This document shows, piece by piece, positions 47,952 through 57,300 of a DNA stretch of 64,000 nt. The translations under genes and the position numbers were made by a program. The notes under the pieces were generated by a model, which worked only from the letters and a program-made list of their open reading frames with translations, had not been told where the DNA came from and ran no database searches. The stretch is from Vibrio ulleungensis (GTDB lineage: Bacteria; Pseudomonadota; Gammaproteobacteria; Enterobacterales; Vibrionaceae), in contig NZ_JAFEUM010000005.1 of assembly GCF_016900875.1 (NCBI RefSeq), positions 1-64,000 of the forward strand, written 5' to 3'. Numbering within the stretch: position 1 is the first letter of the stretch; every line of letters begins with the position of its first letter.

Positions 47952-49211
47952 TTATACCCGTATTGTCATGCCGTCAGATAAGGACTGACGATAGGCTCGA
48001 ATGGCAGGTAATATCCCTATCATAATGCCTGCAAGTTGTACCAACCCAAGGAGCGTCCATTCGTGGGGTGTAAGCCAAGAAAGCTCAATGGCAATGCCAT
48101 AGTTGCTTTGAATTATAGGTTGTCCGATTGCTAACAATCCATATAGTCCCGCTACGCCAACCACAATCCCCATAAAAGTGATGGTACTGGCTTCAGTCAC
48201 CAGTAAGGCAAATATATGGCTAGGTCTGGCACCCATCGCTCTTAAAATCGCCATTTCTCTACGGCGTTCTTGTAGGCTGGTTAATAGACTACTCAACATA
48301 CCCAGCAGTCCGGCTATCACTACGAAGACTGAAACCGCGAGCAGTGCTTGCTCTGCAACAGACATCATTTGCCAAAGCTCTTGTAAGGCTAACGCGGGCA
48401 TAATCGCACTTAGAGGTTCTTGTGGGTAAGTGTTGATCGCTCGTTGCACGCCGAAGGTCTGGATTTTAGAGTTTAACCCAAGCATAAAGGCGGTGATTTC
48501 TTTAGGGTTGAAATCCATACGCTCCAGCGTTGCCTTATCGGGGGCACCGCCAAGGTGCGCGCCACTTTCCCAGCCGACGTGAATGGCTTCAATCGCCTCT
48601 AAAGAAACATGCACTGTTTTATCTATTGGGGTACCTGTTGGAGCAAGAATACCCACGACTTTAAACGGAGCGTTGTCATGTTTGGTGAAGCTCACATCGC
48701 CCATACCATGAGCAATGACGATGTCATCATTGAGCTTATACCCAAGCTCTCGAGCTACGTCCGCACCTAGAACAGTTTCAAATAGCTCATCAAAGGGTTG
48801 GCCTTGCTCTAGGTTGAGTGACTGCTTTTTCCCGTATTGATAGTGAGTGAAGTAATCTTGATTAGTACCCATCACTCTAAAGCCACGGTGAGAGTCACCC
48901 AATGAGATGGGGATTGCCCACTTAACGGCGGGGTTATTTGACCACTCTTGGTAGCTTTCCCATGAGATGTTGTTGGTGGCGTTACCAATGCGAAATACAG
49001 AGTACAGCAATAAGTTTACTTGGCCAGATCGTGCACCGACGATCAGGTCGGTACCGGAAATGGTATTGGCAAAACTGCTTTTTGCTTCGGTTCTAATGCG
49101 CTCGACGCCCAACAACAAGATGACTGAAATAGTAACGGTCAAAACGGTTAGAAGAGCTGTCGCTTTACGGTTGCGAAGGCTTTTCCATGATAATAACGTG
49201 ATTGTCTTCAT
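47952..49211 (-). CDS. MacB/FtsX-type ABC transporter permease of the zinc cluster
   Basis: Inner-membrane permease of 419 residues with the four-helix FtsX layout: one helix near the N-terminus (ATALLTVLTVTISVILLL), a large periplasmic domain (about 45-280) and three C-terminal helices (LLAVSVFVVIAGLLGMLSSLL; MGIVVGVAGLYGLLAIG; LGLVQLAGIMIGIL). The RRREMAILRAMGA coupling motif is present. Such MacB-type permeases usually power periplasmic work rather than classic import, which is unusual for zinc uptake. It starts 7 bp after the ATPase gene stop. Confidence 0.85.
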   Translation of the reverse strand: MKTITLLSWKSLRNRKATALLTVLTVTISVILLLGVERIRTEAKSSFANTISGTDLIVGARSGQVNLLLYSVFRIGNATNNISWESYQEWSNNPAVKWAIPISLGDSHRGFRVMGTNQDYFTHYQYGKKQSLNLEQGQPFDELFETVLGADVARELGYKLNDDIVIAHGMGDVSFTKHDNAPFKVVGILAPTGTPIDKTVHVSLEAIEAIHVGWESGAHLGGAPDKATLERMDFNPKEITAFMLGLNSKIQTFGVQRAINTYPQEPLSAIMPALALQELWQMMSVAEQALLAVSVFVVIAGLLGMLSSLLTSLQERRREMAILRAMGARPSHIFALLVTEASTITFMGIVVGVAGLYGLLAIGQPIIQSNYGIAIELSWLTPHEWTLLGLVQLAGIMIGILPAIRAYRQSLSDGMTIRV

Positions 49212-49218
49212 AGGGGTC

Positions 49219-49914
49219 TCATGCCGTAGCGCTTGCGCGATTTAACGTTTCTAAATTGATGGTGCGTTTAAAAAGTGACTCCAAAGTGGGGTCATGCGAA
49301 ACAAACACCAATGTAGATTTAGATTGCTCAGCCTCTTCCATCAGCAGTTCAATAAACGCGGTACGGTTGTTAAAGTCCAAAGCGGAGGTGGGTTCGTCGG
49401 CAATAATGAGCTCAGGCTGTCCAATCAATGCCCTCGCCGCAGCAACTCGCTGCTGTTGGCCGATACTCAACTCAATAACTGGTTTATTTAACAATCCTTT
49501 AGGTAAGTGCAGACGTTCCAGCAAATGTTCAGCTTGTTTCTCTGGCGCGCCTTCTACCGCTTGTCTTCGCTTGCTTGAAAAACGACAAGGCAGCACGACG
49601 TTTTCAATGACTGAAAGGTAAGGAAGTAAGTTAAATTGTTGAAAAATATAACCTAAATGGTCCGCCCTGAACTTATCTCTTTTACTCTGAGACAGCTCTG
49701 CCAACGCACAATCCAATACCTGAACCTGACCTTGTTGCGCGATATTGATACCTGTTAGTAGGCCCAGTAGGGTCGACTTTCCGCAACCACTCGGACCTTT
49801 AATGAATAAATGTTCACCGGCTACAACGTTAAGTGATTCTATCTGTAAAGTAGGAGCTTGCTCCGCCTGCCAACGAAATTCTACGTCGGTCAGGGAAATA
49901 ATGGTATGACTCAT
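49219..49914 (-). CDS. ABC transporter ATPase of the zinc cluster (MacB/LolD type)
   Basis: ATPase of 231 residues. Walker A GPSGCGKST is near 39-47; the LSIGQQQRVAAARALI signature has Ile in place of the more usual Gly/Ser-Gly; Walker B LIIADEPTSALD follows, and the switch histidine is in FVSHD. The sequence is closest to the LolD/MacB class, matching its FtsX-like partner permease. The gene follows zrgA after a 48-bp gap that contains a hairpin. Confidence 0.88.
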   Translation of the reverse strand: MSHTIISLTDVEFRWQAEQAPTLQIESLNVVAGEHLFIKGPSGCGKSTLLGLLTGINIAQQGQVQVLDCALAELSQSKRDKFRADHLGYIFQQFNLLPYLSVIENVVLPCRFSSKRRQAVEGAPEKQAEHLLERLHLPKGLLNKPVIELSIGQQQRVAAARALIGQPELIIADEPTSALDFNNRTAFIELLMEEAEQSKSTLVFVSHDPTLESLFKRTINLETLNRASATA

Positions 49915-49929
49915 AATCGTCCTATAGGT

Positions 49930-49952
49930 AAAGCTGGGACGAGCCCAGCTTT
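49930..49952 (-). other. Intercistronic hairpin between zrgA and the ATPase gene
   Basis: AAAGCTGGG and CCCAGCTTT (9 bp) with a 5-base loop, without a T-run beyond the stem. In ABC operons such hairpins often protect the binding-protein part of the message, letting the periplasmic protein outnumber the membrane parts. That role is inference. Confidence 0.6.
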
Positions 49953-49962
49953 ATTCTCGAAA

Positions 49963-50670
49963 TTAGAAACTAAAACGAGGGTTATCTACTGTCAACTTGG
50001 TCGACGTTTGCACCTGATCGGTAAGCAGATTTAACGTGATGGCTTCACTTGCGCCAAACTGAGCAAACCAGGTTGTTTCAATTTGATTGAGATTCTCTGG
50101 CTTATCACAGGTAAATTGGTATTGAACATTAAACTCGCCATGGCCATTTTCGTGGTCATGGTCATGGTCATGGTCATGGTCATGGTCATGATCTGAGTGA
50201 TCATCATGTTCATCGTGGTCATGGTGATCGTGATCTGAATGGTCATCATGTTCGTCGTGATCATGGTGATCGTGATCTGCATGGTCGTCATGATGTTCGT
50301 CATCGTGATTATGTTCATCATGATGCTCATCGTGAGCGTCTTCACCGCCTAAGGTGTGCGTTACGTCAGCACTGACCAGTTCACACTTCGCATTGTTATC
50401 CAGGACAAGTAACGTAGCCCCTTTTTTGAGTGCGTCGACTGCATCGTGAATCGCATGCTGTTGGTCGTGATTTGTTGGTGAATGTTCAAATCCAACGACG
50501 TCTGAACCCGGCGCTAAGATTTCGACCAAAACGTCGCTTCCATCTTGAGCGATATTAAACTCTACTTGGCCATGTACATGCGCTGCATGTTGGCGGAAAG
50601 AGTCGGCTTGCGCAAACCCAGAAAATGTCAGTGCGCTGAGAATGAGTGCGCTAAGCTTTGTATGTTGCAT
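49963..50670 (-). CDS. zrgA: Histidine-rich zinc-binding protein ZrgA (DUF2796)
   Basis: Periplasmic metal binder of 235 residues. After the signal peptide (cleaved after FAQA, about residue 22) comes the DUF2796 start HAAHVHGQVEFNIAQDG with three His, the LLVLDNNAKCEL block, and from about 113 to 178 a loop made almost only of His, Asp and Glu. The C-terminal half has FTCDKPENL and TTWFAQFG. Resembles the V. cholerae ZrgA zinc-binding component. The loop is encoded by repeats that may vary in number. Confidence 0.88.
   Translation of the reverse strand: MQHTKLSALILSALTFSGFAQADSFRQHAAHVHGQVEFNIAQDGSDVLVEILAPGSDVVGFEHSPTNHDQQHAIHDAVDALKKGATLLVLDNNAKCELVSADVTHTLGGEDAHDEHHDEHNHDDEHHDDHADHDHHDHDEHDDHSDHDHHDHDEHDDHSDHDHDHDHDHDHDHENGHGEFNVQYQFTCDKPENLNQIETTWFAQFGASEAITLNLLTDQVQTSTKLTVDNPRFSF
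50154..50189. repeat. Six tandem GGTCAT hexamers inside zrgA
   Basis: Six exact copies of GGTCAT run without interruption at 50154-50189, encoding alternating Asp and His on the minus strand. Slippage here would change the His-Asp count by whole codon pairs and stay in frame. A longer repeated block flanks it at about 50190-50290, where the encoded DHDHHDHDEHDDHS segment occurs twice. Confidence 0.9.
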
Positions 50671-50694
50671 TGAGTGTTCTCCAAAAGTGTAAGT

Positions 50695-51009
50695 TCATGA
50701 TGTAAATAAGTGAACAATGGCTCTTGGTGGATCTCTAGCACAAAACTTTTCGTGGCTAAGTATGACGGATTGAACCGGCAGTGCGGGAATGATTTCATCG
50801 GTAAATTCTAGTGTAGGCAGTTTATACACTGTATTACCGAGTGCGTGCTGCAAGCTAGCATATAGCTCGCACTGATGCTCTTCGTGGTGATGAGGGTCGA
50901 TATCCATTGAGTGGCTGACATTGGCATAGCCAGCCCACAAAAGAATAATGAGACAAAGCTTGACAGTATGCGACCACAAATTGGGTAATTGTTGGTGTGA
51001 TTGATACAT
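50695..51009 (-). CDS. DUF2607-type small metal-binding-like protein
   Basis: About 104 residues. One N-terminal hydrophobic stretch (LCLIILLWAGYANVSHS) serves as signal or anchor, followed at once by DPHHHEEHQCEL, a likely metal site, and a C-terminal CARDPPRAI. I recognise it as the DUF2607 family seen in vibrios. It heads the zinc operon, 24 bp before zrgA. Start uncertain: ATG at 51009 or 51030; neither has a clear ribosome binding site, and both fall inside an inverted-repeat region. Confidence 0.72.
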   Translation of the reverse strand: MYQSHQQLPNLWSHTVKLCLIILLWAGYANVSHSMDIDPHHHEEHQCELYASLQHALGNTVYKLPTLEFTDEIIPALPVQSVILSHEKFCARDPPRAIVHLFTS

Positions 51010-51050
51010 TGTTTCAGCTGAAAAGAGCATTAATTAGGGCAATGTATCAA
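51001..51050. promoter_or_regulatory. 11-bp inverted repeat straddling the start of the zinc operon
   Basis: TTGATACATTG (51001-51011) is exactly complementary to CAATGTATCAA (51040-51050). The inner arm covers the ATG at 51009, so in the mRNA the start codon would be paired. It could be a translational switch or a protein-binding dyad. Confidence 0.5.
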
Positions 51051-51060
51051 GTTTAACAGT

Positions 51061-51104
51061 AAGTTGGGTAATAAGTGTCTTTTTCAGAAACTTTTACCCA
51101 ACTT
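51061..51104. other. Strong stem-loop upstream of the zinc operon
   Basis: AAGTTGGGTAA (51061-51071) pairs with TTACCCAACTT (51094-51104), with an inner AAGT/ACTT extension. It lies between ytfJ and the first zinc-operon gene. Neither strand continues into a T-run, so it is not a textbook terminator; an attenuator or regulatory leader is possible. Confidence 0.55.
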
Positions 51105-51161
51105 TTACCTAATCCCATTTTTTTTATAGGGCGTTTTTAATATGCTACTTAAGTGTTGCAG

Positions 51162-51713
51162 TTATAAGTTTTCGGAGACAAGCGCCATAACTTGAGCAAT
51201 TTCAGACTCGTCAAGTGCACCTTCTTTCATCCACAATATAGTGCCAGTTGCATCTTGCACCGCAATGAATGAGTTTTCTTTTTGAAGTTCCCATGCTTTC
51301 GCAACGTTGCCGTCTGCATCGAGTACCATGGAAGACCAAAAGCTTTCACGCTTACTGTCTTCAAGACTGCTCTTAACGAAGCTGCCTGTGCCCCACATAG
51401 CATCATCTTGATTCACAATGGTTGTGGTTTGATACTTGTCTTCTGGAAATCTGGCTTCTGTGATGGCATCCATGAGAGGGGCATTCAGTGCTTTTGCGCT
51501 TTTACGGCCAGCAATGATGTGAAGGACTCTTGTTTTGCCCAGCATTTGTTCGCTGTCCCAAGACTTATAGGTGATTTTGTCACCATCAACAAACAGCTCC
51601 CCTTTATCTGCGACCGCTACGGTTGGGGCTTTTTCACCGACAGAAAAAACGACCGCTTGGCTAGCAAATGAACAAAGGGAAAGGCTGATTGCAGCCAAAA
51701 GTGAATACTTCAT
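51162..51713 (-). CDS. ytfJ: YtfJ family periplasmic protein
   Basis: Secreted protein of 183 residues, the E. coli YtfJ length. The signal peptide is MKYSLLAAISLSLCSFASQA. The thioredoxin-like fold has VGEKAPTVAVADKGEL, GKTRVLHIIAGRKSAKALN, TIVNQDDAMWGTGSFV and VLDADGNVAKAW, but lacks a CxxC pair, so it is not a thiol oxidoreductase by motif. Function unknown. It lies between msrA and the zinc operon. Confidence 0.9.
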   Translation of the reverse strand: MKYSLLAAISLSLCSFASQAVVFSVGEKAPTVAVADKGELFVDGDKITYKSWDSEQMLGKTRVLHIIAGRKSAKALNAPLMDAITEARFPEDKYQTTTIVNQDDAMWGTGSFVKSSLEDSKRESFWSSMVLDADGNVAKAWELQKENSFIAVQDATGTILWMKEGALDESEIAQVMALVSENL

Positions 51714-51798
51714 AAAGGGGTCCTTGTTTTAATGGCATCGTCAAAAATAGTAGCTTATACAAAAACTGGTCGGATGTTAAGTTTTTGTTAAAATTGGC

Positions 51799-52425
51799 TT
51801 AAATAAAACACACACCAGTGCCACCTAAACCGCAGTATCCGTTAGGGTTTTTAGCAAGATATTGTTGGTGATAGTCGTCGGCAAAATAGTACTCTGCCGC
51901 GCATTGGATCTCGGTAGTGATAGGTCCTGCTTTGTTAGCTTGTTGAAGCGCCAGTTGATAGGCCCGCTTGGATTGGTTAGCAATCTCTAAATCTTGTTGA
52001 TCGTGGGTATACACCACTGATCGGTATTGGGTTCCGATATCTCCACCTTGTCGCATGCCCTGTGTTGGGTCGTGGTTCTCCCAAAACACTGTCAGCACAT
52101 CTTCCAGCGTGGTTACTGTTGAGTCGTATACTACGCGGACAACTTCGACATGCCCGGTGCGCCCAGTACAGACCTCGTCATAAGTCGGGTTTGGCGTAAA
52201 GCCTCCACAGTAACCCACTGAGGTTGTGACAACCCCAGGTTGTTGCCACATAAGGCGTTCAGCACCCCAAAAGCAGCCCATCCCAATGATGATTTCTTTT
52301 AGAACACCGTCAGCTGCTAAGGTCATATCACTCTGATTCACAAAATGAATTGGGTCAACTTTTTGAGCTTGGGTCCGTCCTACTAAAGCGTCTTCTTGAG
52401 ACACCAGTTGTTGCTTGTCTTTCAT
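51799..52425 (-). CDS. msrA: Peptide methionine sulfoxide reductase MsrA
   Basis: Repairs oxidised methionine (S-sulfoxide) in proteins, 208 residues. The catalytic Cys51 is in the GCFWGAE motif; [25 protein letters not shown] and THDQQDL-type blocks follow. The resolving cysteines sit at the C-terminus ([14 protein letters not shown]). No signal peptide, so cytoplasmic. Divergent from tamA, the same arrangement as in E. coli. Confidence 0.96.
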   Translation of the reverse strand: MKDKQQLVSQEDALVGRTQAQKVDPIHFVNQSDMTLAADGVLKEIIIGMGCFWGAERLMWQQPGVVTTSVGYCGGFTPNPTYDEVCTGRTGHVEVVRVVYDSTVTTLEDVLTVFWENHDPTQGMRQGGDIGTQYRSVVYTHDQQDLEIANQSKRAYQLALQQANKAGPITTEIQCAAEYYFADDYHQQYLAKNPNGYCGLGGTGVCFI

Positions 52426-52549
52426 ATTAACATCCAGTTAACTGTGGTATATTTTTCACAATCATTATCGATCCGATGAGCTTATGGTTGTCGCAAGTGC
52501 AATCAGAGTCAAGCTATCAATTTCATTTAGGGATAAGTGTTCTTCAGAC

Positions 52550-54304
52550 ATGGATAAAGTGTCATACATTACAAGGTTGCTGTTTTCCAGCACTCTAAAG
52601 AGGGTAATGACCTTGGTTGTAGTGCTTGGGCTAATTTCGGCACCGGCGGCAGCGAAAACCAAACTCAACATTGAAGGGCTAGCAGGCGACTTAGAAAAGA
52701 ATGTTGAGGTTTACCTCTCCGCGATAGAAGAAAAAGACTATTCAACCTCGCTTAGATTTCAATCTAGGGTAGAGAGCACTGTGACTGAAGCACTCAAAGC
52801 GATGGGCTACTACGCGCCAACAATTGTTATCCAAGTTGACGAAGAGAAGGACGTTTTGACGTTTACGGTGGATATGGGTGAGCCAGTAACAATAGAAGAA
52901 GTCGACGTCGTTTTAGATGGAGAAGCGGATCAAGATGATGCCTTCCATAATTTACTCCAACAAAGTGCAGTTCAAAAAGGCGCTATTCTTAATCATGGCG
53001 ACTATGATGCCCTTAAGAGCGGTATTCGCAATATGGCACTGCGCAGAGGGTATTTTGATGGCGCTTTTACACTCTCCCGGTTAGAAGTTTCACCAGAAAG
53101 AAAGCAAGCGTTTGTAAGACTGCATTACACCAGTGGCATACGCTATAACTTTGGCACGACCTTGGTACAAGGCAGTCATATCGAAGAATCGAAAGTGCAA
53201 TCGTTGATCCCGTATGAAGAGGGTCAACCTTACCTTGCGTCCGATATTGGCAGTTTTAACCAAAACCTATCCAGCACTGGTTGGTTTGGTTCCATATATA
53301 TTGAGCCAGACTTATCACAAGTGGAGAAAGGAAGGGATCTTCCGGTTAATGTCCAGCTATCTCCTCAATCACAGAATCAGATTGAGACTGGTTTGGGCTA
53401 CTCTACCGATGTTGGTATTCGAGGCACTCTTAAGTGGAAGAAACCATGGATTAACCGATTTGGTCACAGCTTTGACTCGAGTTTTCAGTTGTCACAACCA
53501 GAGCAAATCATCACTGTGGGGTATGAGATCCCGCTTGAAGATGTACTCAATGAGTACTATCGATTCGCTTATGGTATGAAGCATTTGGACAACCGAGATA
53601 CCGAAAGTCTAGAGGCGACAGCAGCTGTTGAGCGTCACTGGCAGCTCGATTCAGGGTGGCATCGCACGCTCTATCTCAAGGCTGTTCAAGAAGACTTTCA
53701 ACAAGGGTCTCAAGACGACTCGTTCTTTATGTTATTGCCAGGTATTGCCTACTCTAAAACTCGCTCCCGTGGAGGCGCAATGCCCACATGGGGCGACAAG
53801 CAGCGTATCAGCGTGGAATACGGCGATGAAAACTTTTTATCTGAAACTCAAGTATTGCGCCTATCGGGGAATACTACGTGGATTAGAAGCATTGGCTCTA
53901 ACCATAGAGGAATTGCACGCTTAGACGGCAGAAGTAACTTCACTGAAGACGTTACAAGACTACCACCATCGCTTCGTTACTTTGCTGGTGGTGATAATAA
54001 CTTACGCGGTTATGGCTATGAATCTATTGCTCCTGTCGATGAAGATGGGAAATTGATCGGTGCAAAGTACATGGTCACCAGCACTCTAGAGTACCAGTAT
54101 AGGGTCTACGGTAATTGGTGGTTGGCAGCGTTTGTGGATTATGGTGATGCTTTTTCTGAAACACCAGAGTGGAAAACCGGTACTGGAGTTGGCGTTCGAT
54201 GGGCGTCGCCAATTGGACCTGTACGTCTGGACTTTGCATTGGGACTGGATGCGCCTGAAGGCGAACAGTTCCAGTTTCACTTCGGCATAGGACCTGAACT
54301 ATGA
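52550..54304 (+). CDS. tamA: Translocation and assembly module outer-membrane protein TamA
   Basis: Omp85-family outer-membrane barrel that works with TamB in surface protein or lipid transport. After the signal peptide (cut near SAPAAA) come three POTRA domains (about 50-290), then a 16-strand barrel ending QFHFGIGPEL, the same tail as E. coli TamA. The barrel-closing loop (FFAGGDNNLRGYGYE) carries the conserved RGY. Start uncertain: ATG at 52550 gives a 20-residue n-region; ATG at 52607 gives a shorter signal but poor spacing. It overlaps tamB by 4 bp. Confidence 0.94.
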   Translation: MDKVSYITRLLFSSTLKRVMTLVVVLGLISAPAAAKTKLNIEGLAGDLEKNVEVYLSAIEEKDYSTSLRFQSRVESTVTEALKAMGYYAPTIVIQVDEEKDVLTFTVDMGEPVTIEEVDVVLDGEADQDDAFHNLLQQSAVQKGAILNHGDYDALKSGIRNMALRRGYFDGAFTLSRLEVSPERKQAFVRLHYTSGIRYNFGTTLVQGSHIEESKVQSLIPYEEGQPYLASDIGSFNQNLSSTGWFGSIYIEPDLSQVEKGRDLPVNVQLSPQSQNQIETGLGYSTDVGIRGTLKWKKPWINRFGHSFDSSFQLSQPEQIITVGYEIPLEDVLNEYYRFAYGMKHLDNRDTESLEATAAVERHWQLDSGWHRTLYLKAVQEDFQQGSQDDSFFMLLPGIAYSKTRSRGGAMPTWGDKQRISVEYGDENFLSETQVLRLSGNTTWIRSIGSNHRGIARLDGRSNFTEDVTRLPPSLRYFAGGDNNLRGYGYESIAPVDEDGKLIGAKYMVTSTLEYQYRVYGNWWLAAFVDYGDAFSETPEWKTGTGVGVRWASPIGPVRLDFALGLDAPEGEQFQFHFGIGPEL

Positions 54305-57300
54305 CCGAACAATCAAAACCGTTAACCGACAACAGATCACAGCCCGACAGCACCGCAGCAGACGTTGGCACTAAAAAGAAACGCTTATGGTGGCCCGTAC
54401 GTTGGCTGCTGAAGTCTTCGTTAGGATTGATTATTTTAGTGATTTTGCTGGTCTTGCTTATCGGCGGACTGTTATTTACCAACCCTGGCCTTAAAACCAT
54501 AGTGTGGGGAGCTCAAAAAGCGCTGCCGCAATTAAGCGTAGAAGACAGTGAAGGGGCATTATTGAGGGAGTTTACTCTCACGAATGTTCGATTTAGTGAC
54601 GAGTCGCTTGGTGTCGATACTAAGTTTGGCCAACTGCAATTGGGGGTAAATGTTGAGTGTGCTCTGCGTTTGTCGATTTGCGTTGAAAAGCTGGTTGCTA
54701 AGCAAGGCTACCTTAAACTGTATGATACAGGCGCACCGGTTGAGCCGGAACCTGAACCAGCAGATGACGACCCTTCACTCATTTTTGTACCTATTCCTAT
54801 TGAAGTCGGATTGATTTCACTGGATGACATAGAGCTTGATGTTTTCGGCATTGGAATTGACTGGAACTCATTACACACATCCGGTGGGTTTTTTGGCAGT
54901 AAATTAACCCTGTTACCCAGTGCTATCTCTGGGTTGACCCTGTCGCTTCCTCCTGCACAAGAAGAGCCTGAAAGTGAATCCGCTGAGGCTGAAGTTGTTG
55001 AGGCTGGCCCAATCATCCTTCCAGATGTGCATATCCCTCTGGAGATAGACATTAAGAAGCTGGAGCTTACGCAATTCGAGTATCAAGCCGAAACACCAAT
55101 AGTTGTGAATCGAGCAATGCTTATTGGGCAAGTCGGTGGGTATGACATTGGTGTCGAGCAGTTTGAATTGGAGATGCCAGAAGTCGATGCGACCCTACAA
55201 GGGGACATTCGCCTTGAAGCGGACTATCCACTGAATCTTCATTTGAATGCGACGGTGTTGCACCCAGAATTGAAAGGCCAAACGGTGGATCTTTCAGTTA
55301 ATAACTCTGTCGCCGATCTCGATTTAGATCTTACTTTATCCAACCTATTATCGGGCCACTTCGCGGGAAACCTACAACCCTTGGATCCTGATTTACCGTT
55401 TGATCTTGCAATAAAAGATGTGGACGCTTTTTGGCCCTTGTTTAGCGGGCCAGAGTATCAAGCCAGCATATCGTCTTTGGTGACTAAAGGGAGCTTAGAT
55501 GGATTTAGTATTGAACTGGTGGGCGCGGTAGATGGAACGGTTGTCCCCGCTACAGAGTTGGATTTACGAGGAAGTGGTGACCTATCCCATATCGACCTAA
55601 CTCAGCTTACGGTGGGGGTTTTAGGTGGAGAGATCCAAGGTACAGCGTCCGCTGATTGGTCAACACTGGTTAATTGGCAGGCCGAATTGGCATTCGAACA
55701 GCTTCAACCAGGGCTCGAATGGCCGGAAGCTGAAGGTGAAGTTAGTGGGCGCTTACGTACAGATGGAACCTTAACAGATGCCGGTGGGTGGAAAGTATCG
55801 CTGCCGCTGCTCGATATCGATGGAATATTGAGAGAGTACCCACTTAATCTAGAAGGCTCTGTTGATGTGTCGGATGTGGCGGGCGCCGGAGATTTGTACG
55901 TCGATATCCCATCTTTGTCGTTAAGCCATGCTGATAATAGGGTTCAGGTAAGTGGTCAGATCGATAAGTTGTGGGATTTGGCGCTCAACTTGAACTTCGT
56001 GGATTTAGCGGCGAGCGTGCCAGATGCTCTGGGGCGAATCCAAGGTGAGGTTTTGATAGGCGGCGCATTGGAAGAGCCGGACTTACAGGTCGATCTCAAT
56101 GTTAATCAGTTCGCTTTTAAAGACATTGCGACACTAAATTCATTGTCTTTGAAAGGTGATTTAACACCGTTGCCGTCACCCAGTGGCGATATCTCATTAA
56201 ACGTTAACCAACTGCAGGTGAATCAACAGGATATTGATAGTATTGCGCTGGGGTTTGTTGGCTCCCAAGACCAGCATACATTGCGCTTAGATATTCAATC
56301 CGAGATGGTATCTGGCGGGTTAAGCATTCGTGGTGGGTTAAAGCTCGAGCCCGATCTCAACTGGAGTGGCGCACTGTTTGATGCGCACTTTAAAACGTTA
56401 CAAGGAGAGTGGCGTTTGGATCATGAGCCAAAATTGGGTTATGACATGGCGACGAACGTTGCCAATGTCGACGCGCATTGTTGGCTGCAAGCGCAATCCA
56501 AGGTTTGCTTAGACAACGACGTTGTTGCTGGGGAATCTGGAGAGGCATCGCTGTCGGTCAATGAGTTTAACTTTGAGCAATTGGCTGCATTTATCCCTAA
56601 AGGCACTGAATTGGATGGACTGTTAAATTTGCAGGCCCAAGCCAAATGGGCACCTGGTACTCCGATTGAAGCACAAGCCACGTTAACATTGCCAACCGGT
56701 AAGGTGACTCAGAAGCTTGAACCTGATTTGGTGGTTGGCTGGGAGCAAATTAGCGCCAAAGTCATGCTGGCGGATAATAATCTACGCAGCGAGTGGGCCA
56801 TTGATCTGACCGAAAACGGACAAGTTAAAGGCTACGCGAATTTGGATGATGTGTTGAATGACAGTCGAGACATTGATGCGAACATTGTTATCGAAGAGAT
56901 CAACTTATCGCCTTTGCAACCATTGGTCGGCGAGTTTAGCCGTGTTGGCGCGCTGATTGAGTCTGATATTGAGCTAAAAGGGCCGATGTTAAAACCAAAA
57001 GCCCAAGGCTATTTTGCGATCAATGATATTCAAGTTGCAGGTGACATAACCCCTGTAGAGGTAAGTAACGGTGAGTTTAGAGTCGACTTCACTGGATACC
57101 AAGCCGCTCTTAACTCTCGCATTGATACTGCAGAGGGGAGCTTGGAGATCAAAGGAGAGGCCGATTGGACGGACACGGAGGATTGGTATACCAAGCTCAA
57201 TATTTTTGCTGAAGAGCTGTTGGTGAGTGTTGACCCCATATTGGTTGCTTCGGTTGAGCCTGACTTAAACATCTCTATTGTCCCTGGAAACATCAAAGTT

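Noticed and set aside
50031..50345. Thr/Met/Ile repeat protein within the zrgA region
   Set aside because: It is an alternate frame of the GGTCAT-type repeats of zrgA, with no ribosome binding site.
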